Origin: Gerris lacustris
Lineage: Eukaryota; Arthropoda; Insecta; Hemiptera; Gerridae
Assembly: GCA_951217055.1 (NCBI GenBank)
Contig: OX578280.1
Coordinates: 15,539,394 to 15,603,393, forward strand
DNA: 64,000 nt
Reading direction: 5' to 3'
Numbering within the stretch: the stretch's first letter is position 1; every line of letters starts with the position of its first letter. Shown one piece after another: positions 61,701 to 64,000 of the stretch. The notes beneath the pieces were generated by a model. That model searched no databases and was not told where the DNA came from. It saw nothing but the letters and a program-made list of their open reading frames with translations. The translations under genes and the position numbers were made by a program.

Positions 61701-63762
61701 ATGAACCAAAGGGGTTGAAATTTAGCGTATTGTGATTTTTTGAACGATTACCTTAACGTCCTCAAATAAATAAGTTAACAGAATTAAGGCATAAACTGTT
61801 AATTTTATATTATTAAAAGAATATAGAAGGATATTATAAAGGTCTTGTATAGGGTGGTTTGTATAAATTATTAGTGATATAAATTATCTTATTTATAATA
61901 TAATTATTTTCTGAGACATTTGAAGCATTACATTTTAATTTTGGATGCAAAAAAAAGTCACTCCTGGTATTACTGATGCTAAAATTTAATTTACGAAGGA
62001 TAACTTAGTTTGAGGAAGGTTTGGAGAGTGATTTTAAATCAATATGGGAACCCAAAATCTAATTACCGACTTGGCAGCAATTAAACATAAAATGTTTACA
62101 ACAATTATCGCAAAATTCATTAAATTTCCGTTTCACTAATTACATGGGCTTTTAGCAAAATGCCATTTTATAAATAATCTGTTTATTATACTGCCTCTAT
62201 TCTAAACTATTATGGCCTAAATCACAATAAAATAATATTTATCTTCAACAAACCTGCATTGGCACTTTTTTACTTTGTTACCCACATTTTAATTTTGATG
62301 TTATATAATATAAAAAAAAATGTGATATTCCTTTGCCCTAAAGTACATTGGATTAAATATCCCTTTGACGAAATTTTTATTAACTTTGTTACCCATCCAG
62401 ATGGATATTAATAATGGAGGGTAACAAAGTAAAAGAGGCGCCCCCATACACCTCTTTAACTTTGTTACCCACCACTTTCTTTTCTGTTATGGTAACAAAG
62501 TTAAAGAGAACCCTAAAAATTTACATACTGAATATTTTATGATAATTAAAAAATTCATTGGTCCCACCCCTCCACCTAGTGGCTTTATTTTTTTCCTCGT
62601 ATAGGTTGGCCAATTTTCATGTCAAAAGTTGCAACTTGTAACGCACATATTGTAGTCATAAATGCAAACAAATATCCCTTTGACTAAAATGTCTTGGATA
62701 TCTGTGGACTGCAGAAATGATTTGATATGCATTTTTGTATACTTTTTCAAGACTTACCAGGCTCTGCATAGCACTCTTCTGGTGGAACAACAAAGAAACT
62801 GAAATAATTTACAATATTAGGGTAAATACGCCACAAGTGTCTGAATAACCTAATATCAACGGAACAATTCAGAACAATAGTTGGCAGCATCTTTTACCCC
62901 ACTAACACAATTATAGAGGGTGGTCCAAAAGTCCCCCCCCCCCCCCTAACTTTTGAACGGTTTGAGATAAATTAATAAAACTTAGGGGATCCGTACCATG
63001 GAAAGGAAAGTTTGATTTCATGCAGTAACGCACTGTAGGCAACCACCCACTTTGCCCCCAGGCCACCCAACTTCAAAATTTCAAATTTGAGTGTATATTT
63101 TTGATAGCAGATTAGATTCTACAATGAAAAATAAGAATATTTAACTTAAAACTTTTTCTTTTACCTCCAATATTTTTTCCCCATAGATAGGGCAAAAGTA
63201 TATATATTATATAAAAAAAATCTTATATTGAACTTACTAGAAATTATTTTATGTACTTGGTACGGATCCCCCAAGTTTCATTAATTTTTCTCAAACTGTT
63301 CGAAAGTTAAGACGGGTGGGGAGACTTTTGGACCACCCTGCATTATTGTAATGTACTTGCATTTATATAATTTATTGTCAGTTTTTGCCTCTACTGTAAA
63401 AAATGTATCGTATGCAATCACGTCGTTCAATTGGGGGAGAGTGATAACGTACAGTACTGTAAGGATCCTTATTTTCATTTCATATGTTTCTCGCCTTATT
63501 TATAATGATGAAAAACAGTAAATACATACCATGGTGTTTCATCCTTAACAGTGGTTGCCGTTGGTGTAGACGCATCGTCAGGTATCTCAGGATGTGCGAC
63601 TCCAGATGTGGTAGCACCGACTTCCTCTATATCTGAGTCTATTCCTTGGGCAAAGTCCATGTAAAAACTGTCACGGGAATCACTCGAACCCCTTCTTAAC
63701 TTTAAACTCAAATCAGGCGAACTATCCTGCATTACTACACCTTTCTTACCCTTACTACCCAT
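43483..63762 (-). CDS. Otop: Otopetrin proton channel (complete coding region, 13 exons)
   Basis: Otopetrins are proton-selective channels of the plasma membrane; insect members include acid taste receptors. Thirteen exons join in phase to 2,280 nt (759 residues): 63762-63530, 62798-62758, 57279-57123, 55881-55768, 55499-55385, 54788-54674, 52676-52503, 50387-50227, 50073-49893, 47802-47567, 47479-47216, 45067-44853, 43756-43483. The N-terminus (1-180) is hydrophilic, Ser-rich and cytosolic. I place twelve hydrophobic segments near residues 186-208, 222-242, 306-328, 350-368, 382-402, 484-505, 540-563, 577-597, 613-633, 642-664, 684-703 and 718-739. Family signatures are GIGSMIYSGLEFG, ALTPATRMAFTFIQM, ARFGLMHMIGTN and the highly conserved tail PEQIRRKPGREIV...WAWTIITHVSMPLA. 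It looks most like the insert-rich arthropod OtopL group; the exact paralogue is not certain. The start ATG and exons 1-3 are less sure than exons 4-13. Confidence 0.93.
44246..44668. mobile_element. hAT-type MITE in otopetrin intron 12
   Basis: A 423-bp element with a perfect 8-bp duplication, GATTTTAT (44238-44245, 44669-44676). The ~45-bp imperfect inverted ends begin GGTTAAGGTAGC and share TCTGGGGCATCATG. A different family from M1. Confidence 0.88.
44853..45067 (-). CDS. Otop: Otopetrin exon 12 (TM9-TM10)
   Basis: Acceptor TGTTTATTAG, donor AAG|GTAATA. Codes LDNILLIGAQTGMFIYSTFT (TM9) and ILVLVTALASLLQTLCQTMF (TM10). Confidence 0.95.
45122..45356. mobile_element. M1 MITE, copy 6
   Basis: A 235-bp copy with a perfect 8-bp duplication, CAGAAAAC (45114-45121, 45357-45364), 55 bp upstream of otopetrin exon 12 in the sense of transcription. 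Confidence 0.93.
45610..46876. mobile_element. hAT element (non-autonomous), nested in element X
   Basis: A perfect 8-bp duplication, ATTTAAAG (45602-45609, 46877-46884). The left end is CAGGGTTTCCACAAACTGTG and the right end has the complement of GTTTCCCAAACTTTTTTAGC. No transposase was seen in 46380-46860. It is itself interrupted by the mariner element at 45731-46305. Confidence 0.82.
45731..46305 (-). mobile_element. Deleted mariner-like element
   Basis: A 575-bp element between TA dinucleotides with 33-bp inverted ends (CAGGGTGGAG.. and complement; two mismatches). The - strand keeps an open C-terminal transposase frame from about 46192 down to 45848. It includes the second catalytic Asp in FQQDGATAH and the third in SPDLAPCDFFLWG, about 41 residues apart (DD41D-like). 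The N-terminal half with the first Asp and the DNA-binding domain is missing, so it is dead. Confidence 0.88.
47216..47479 (-). CDS. Otop: Otopetrin exon 11 (TM7-TM8)
   Basis: Acceptor poly-T then AG, donor CAG|GTAAAA, phase 0 at both ends, 88 codons. Codes FVGILVLVLTIISLILFFVL (TM7) and ELTLYFMATFATLIGMIQ (TM8). Confidence 0.95.
47567..47802 (-). CDS. Otop: Otopetrin exon 10 (TM6)
   Basis: Acceptor TTTTTTGCAG, donor CAG|GTAGAA. Codes a Gly-rich stretch (LLGGGGGDDAHKH), then the extracellular block ECRRTNIMGSLVQDASPFLF and TM6 (CTIEYSLICAAILYVMW). Confidence 0.95.
47930..48250. other. GC-richer unassigned segment in otopetrin intron 9
   Basis: It stands out from the AT-rich intron and is open in several frames on both strands (e.g. 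48229-47981). I do not recognise a domain, and it does not splice in frame with the flanking otopetrin exons. It is probably a fragment of an unidentified mobile element. Confidence 0.35.
48328..48620. repeat. Near-perfect foldback with hammerhead-like motif in each arm
   Basis: Arms of about 135-155 bp meet at AATGGAATTCCATT (centre 48463/48464). Each arm carries ACACAGTT(T/G)AAGG / complement, GCTAACGTTTCGC and GCATCATCAGAGC. The right arm has ~20 extra bases near 48505-48520. Each arm contains the CTGATGA-stem-GAAAC motif (48530-48557 on +, 48411-48384 on -). Confidence 0.9.
48530..48557 (+). ncRNA. Hammerhead-like motif, right arm
   Basis: CTGATGAT, a stem GCTAA/TTAGC with a 5-nt loop, then GAAAC. 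It has the conserved CUGANGA and GAAA boxes of hammerhead ribozymes, with one extra U before stem II. I could not build a convincing stem III. The mirror copy is at 48384-48411 on the - strand. Confidence 0.4.
48770..49235. repeat. Second foldback with hammerhead-like motifs
   Basis: Left arm 48770-48870 and right arm 49126-49235 are inverted relatives sharing ATAGATGTGTTAAGG / TTTTAAGGTGTGA-type words and AATAACAGTTTATTAC. The motif CTGAAGAT-GACC..GGTC-GAAAC lies at 48861-48835 (-), and a decayed version at 49126-49151 (+). The same design as 48328-48620 but more diverged. Confidence 0.65.
49312..49884 (+). mobile_element. Element E, copy 4
   Basis: About 570 bp, the most complete copy. Left end GTACGTTACACGTCTAGAGC with internal foldback, mini-ORF (- strand), GAAGAATTCTTC, then ACGCATCTAAACAGAGATAC and the right end at ATCAATCGTAGATAAA. 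It ends next to the exon 9 donor of the otopetrin gene. Confidence 0.82.
49467..49634 (-). pseudogene. Element E mini-ORF (55 codons)
   Basis: Open from ATG (49634) to TAA (49467): an acidic start, NTPPEIIKSAQNTTNELM, then SLSKEKYELTYRKFIKF, after which it runs into the element end (FCIYY). It shares about two-thirds of its residues with 27838-27690. It probably represents the first ~48 residues of the parent element's protein, cut by an internal deletion. A role of its own is unproven. Confidence 0.5.
49893..50073 (-). CDS. Otop: Otopetrin exon 9 (TM5)
   Basis: Acceptor TTTGATACAG, donor TCAG|GTAACA. Codes KVVARFGLMHMIGTNLSVWL (TM5) and an extracellular stretch with an N-x-T site (NNT). A copy of element E begins only about nine bases into the following intron. 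Confidence 0.96.
50227..50387 (-). CDS. Otop: Otopetrin exon 8 (TM3-TM4)
   Basis: Acceptor TATTTTTAG, donor GAG|GTAAAA. Codes FGIGSMIYSGLEFGQYFELE and ALTPATRMAFTFIQMSFIFL, two of the most conserved otopetrin blocks. Confidence 0.96.
50604..51205. mobile_element. Foldback family T, copies b (two joined)
   Basis: 50604-50936 is a left arm plus the middle part seen in copy a (AACAATAGAACTAGACCAAG). 50937-51205 is a left arm joined directly to a right arm. All arms carry AGACAGAGAAAAATAGACTC and a tRNA-like sequence with GGTTCGAGTCCC (box B) on the inward strand. It looks like a recombination or tandem-insertion product in otopetrin intron 7. Confidence 0.75.
51310..51343. repeat. 34-bp perfect palindrome
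   Basis: The half-site AACTAAGAAGTTTTAAT is followed at once by its complement. It abuts the truncated M1 copy. Confidence 0.9.
51344..51540. mobile_element. M1 MITE, copy 7, both ends damaged
   Basis: It begins inside the terminal repeat (GGGAGTAACAATCTAAAGG) and has the standard inner repeat and core (ATTCCTTTGTCCCAAAGTAC). It fades near 51536 without a right terminal repeat. No target duplication. Confidence 0.75.
51714..52390. mobile_element. Element P, copy 2
   Basis: A 677-bp copy with ends TGAGGAGCCTAGTATCAAAG and complement. It is closely similar to 41729-42434 over nearly its full length, in the same orientation. It lacks a short CAAAACCTTG-type segment of copy 1. It lies in otopetrin intron 7. 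Confidence 0.85.
52503..52676 (-). CDS. Otop: Otopetrin exon 7
   Basis: Acceptor TTTATGTAG (with a NAGNAG option, TAGCAG), donor TTG|GTTAGT. Codes a Ser/Glu-rich loop and HVQHYGSFYLRMGAV at the start of TM3. Confidence 0.92.
53071..53250. mobile_element. Foldback family T, copy c (short)
   Basis: Left and right outer arms (TTTAAATCAAATTATAATTA and complement) flank only a stub of the inner arm, AGACTCCGCGCTGGAGTCTA. The tRNA-like part is gone. It ends GTAGTATGAATACTACCAAA. Confidence 0.75.
53530..53733 (+). mobile_element. 3' end of a non-LTR retrotransposon
   Basis: It ends GCAATAAATGGTAATCTAAT followed by TCTAA repeats, the tail type seen in several insect LINE families. A (TA)n run lies at about 53667-53684. 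No reverse-transcriptase frame was seen upstream, so it is 5'-truncated. Confidence 0.55.
53735..54621 (+). pseudogene. pogo/Tigger-like element relic
   Basis: Ends ATATCGCTTTGAATATAAGA and the complement of TATATTTGAAGCAATACAG. The frame at 54150-54300 keeps pieces of a pogo-type N-terminal domain: a KRRVLYPAGDKTKVIHL-like stretch and later IGAKKNI. Both are degraded by substitutions and frame breaks. It is related to 19203-20148. In otopetrin intron 6. Confidence 0.55.
54674..54788 (-). CDS. Otop: Otopetrin exon 6 (TM2)
   Basis: Acceptor TGTTTCAG, donor CAA|GTAAGT. Codes GFYLYLYFGSMAFLFYMYIM (TM2) followed by a Ser/Lys-rich cytosolic loop. Confidence 0.92.
54870..55380. other. Otopetrin intron 5 sequence
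   Basis: A fragment starting CAGGGTGTCCCAGATAATAT (55014) resembles a mariner/Tc1-type end, but no partner end was found. Nothing else recognised. Confidence 0.4.
55385..55499 (-). CDS. Otop: Otopetrin exon 5 (TM1)
   Basis: Acceptor TTATTTCAG, donor GAG|GTAAGA. Codes ALATTLSALYGKLLVVMGLA, the first transmembrane segment, and ends PPSFYE in phase 0. Confidence 0.92.
55768..55881 (-). CDS. Otop: Otopetrin exon 4
   Basis: Acceptor ATTTTGCAG, donor AGC|GTAAGT. Codes LAQSVAMLPPVLYHPHMPPL and the basic stretch leading to the first membrane segment (ITWKKLGA). Confidence 0.88.
55890..57110. other. Otopetrin intron 3 sequence with dispersed repeat
   Basis: 56500-56810 carries CTGTCTGTCTGTCACTC and GGGATATCAAATGAAAGGCA, typical of the dispersed repeats here (compare 8770-8960). 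No coding frame of note; the - strand frame at 56385-56660 is inside this repeat. Confidence 0.5.
57123..57279 (-). CDS. Otop: Otopetrin exon 3
   Basis: Codes VEAVLVPSPASPSAVIVSPE and a Ser/Gln/Arg-rich run ending SASSSG; donor AGG|GTAACT. Two acceptors 8 nt apart are possible: TTTGTTTAG before 57287 or GGGGAG before 57279. The longer open frame at 57287-57024 is a different frame. Confidence 0.7.
57467..58078. repeat. Compound minisatellite in otopetrin intron 2
   Basis: Interleaved units AAGAATCTTACTAAATCAT (19 bp) and AAGAATCTTAATAAGAACAA plus a few bases, repeated for about 610 bp in irregular order. Confidence 0.93.
58080..58700. other. Otopetrin intron 2 sequence
   Basis: 58290-58680 is less AT-rich and may be an old retroelement fragment (GGATGCCAATAATTATCCAT, CTGAACCATCATAGCTGATT). 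No frame could be followed. Confidence 0.4.
58711..58914. mobile_element. M1 MITE, copy 8
   Basis: A 204-bp copy, shortened in the core. Ends GGTACTTCTTTAAATTG and complement. Flanks TGTATTCT / TATATTCT (8 bp, one change). Confidence 0.85.
58923..59735. other. AT-rich otopetrin intron 2 sequence
   Basis: Nothing recognised. Confidence 0.45.
59740..59990. other. GC-richer island, possible promoter or unidentified element
   Basis: A non-repetitive-looking stretch in AT-rich surroundings. On the + strand it has GTATAAATAG (59928-59937), a TATA-box match. On the - strand it could hold an alternative 5' exon of the otopetrin gene. I see no splice donor with a good frame, so both ideas are weak. 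Confidence 0.25.
60255..60570 (+). repeat. Dispersed repeat R4, copy 2 (single internal unit)
   Basis: It starts GATAATCGCCGGTTTCTGTA, has one unit with CTTCAAGACCTTTAAATT and GCCGCCATCTTGAAAATATT, and ends in GACAGACAGACAGAGC and TATATAAGGTTTCTTAT. Same order as 31280-31945. Confidence 0.8.
60742..60827. repeat. Foldback hairpin
   Basis: TTGATGTTAGTTTGTCACTT (60742-60761) pairs perfectly with 60808-60827 around a 46-nt loop. Confidence 0.9.
60850..62255. other. AT-rich otopetrin intron 2 sequence
   Basis: A short inverted pair, CCACTTGCC / GGCAAGTGG, lies at 60949-60979. Nothing else recognised. Confidence 0.45.
62261..62512. mobile_element. M1-related MITE variant, copy 9
   Basis: Same architecture and core words as M1 (ATTCCTTTGCCCTAAAGTAC, AAATATCCCTTTGAC). 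The repeated arm is instead ACTTTGTTACCCAC, again in four mirrored copies. Left end GGCACTTTTTTACTTTG, right end AAGTTAAAGAGAACC. No target duplication preserved. Confidence 0.7.
62758..62798 (-). CDS. Otop: Otopetrin exon 2 (41-nt mini-exon)
   Basis: Acceptor TTATTTCAG and donor CTG|GTAAGTC are both strong. It codes about FFVVPPEECYAEP. It fits the frame only if exon 3 starts at 57279 (after GGGGAG). It may be an alternative exon. Confidence 0.6.
62916..63340. mobile_element. MITE with ~75-bp inverted ends (mariner/Tc1-like)
   Basis: Ends GAGGGTGGTCCAAAAGTC and the complement of GACTTTTGGACCACCCTG. Pairing continues through AACTTTTGAACGGTTTGAGA and GGGGATCCGTACC. Flanks are TA and a likely mutated CA. 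A C-run of 14 (62933-62946) sits in the left arm. In otopetrin intron 1. Confidence 0.75.
63530..63762 (-). CDS. Otop: Otopetrin exon 1 (start)
   Basis: ATG at 63762, then 77 codons and two bases, ending at a perfect donor (..CCATG|GTATGT). It codes a hydrophilic N-terminus starting MGSKGKKGVVMQDSSPDLSL, with Ser/Asp-rich phosphorylation-like stretches. A 5' UTR intron may exist upstream (GTAAGT at about 63805-63812 on the - strand), unproven. Confidence 0.75.
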
Positions 63763-64000
63763 TATTTAAATATTAAAATTTCACTTTCAACAGTAATGAA
63801 ATTTTGTTAAACTTACCAAACTGTAAGCTACATTTTAAAAAAAAAAATCTTCCACAAATTAAATATAGAACTTTTTAAAAGATACCTCTTTTATATTTTC
63901 GGATGTTTACACTATAAAGATTACCCCATGACAAATTCTATTTTAAAACTAAATTAAAAATACGCTCAATTGGATGGCACTTTATTTAGTATTCTATAAA
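63763..64000 (-). promoter_or_regulatory. 5' flank of the otopetrin coding region
   Basis: AT-rich sequence upstream of the ATG. A GTAAGT on the - strand at about 63805-63812 could be a donor of a 5' UTR exon, but the intron would be only ~50 nt. No TATA box or initiator can be assigned. Confidence 0.25.

Overview
This is an AT-rich animal genomic window, most probably from an insect. It has spliced genes with GT-AG introns, no operons, many dispersed transposon remnants and an otopetrin of arthropod type. A hemipteran is a guess I cannot prove from the sequence.

Layout. The left end (621-6486, + strand) holds the last three coding exons of a C2H2 zinc-finger gene whose 5' part lies outside the window. 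The right end (63762 down to 43483, - strand) holds a complete coding region for an otopetrin proton channel. I rebuilt it as 13 exons; all splice phases agree and the total is 2,280 nt (759 codons plus stop), with about 12 membrane segments. About 37 kb between the two genes, and most of the introns, contain no further gene that I can support.

The rest is a dense record of mobile DNA. It includes a family of about 200-400 bp MITEs with 8-bp target duplications (nine copies or variants), piggyBac-type MITEs at TTAA, elements flanked by TTA, pogo/Tigger relics, and a deleted mariner nested inside a hAT element nested inside another element. There is also a tRNA-derived SINE, a Ty3/Gypsy pol relic, a foldback family carrying tRNA-like sequence in its arms, and foldbacks whose arms carry hammerhead-like motifs.

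The most striking structure is a ~2.6 kb tandem array of a 68-bp unit (11951-14570). It lies inside one copy of a dispersed element. A second copy of the same element (45374-47080, reversed) carries the unit essentially once, so the window shows a before/after pair for birth of a satellite from a transposon. A smaller parallel is a repeat with three internal units at 31280-31945 and one at 60255-60570.

The two genes show no sign of working together. The otopetrin is a membrane proton channel and the zinc-finger protein is a presumed nuclear DNA-binding protein.
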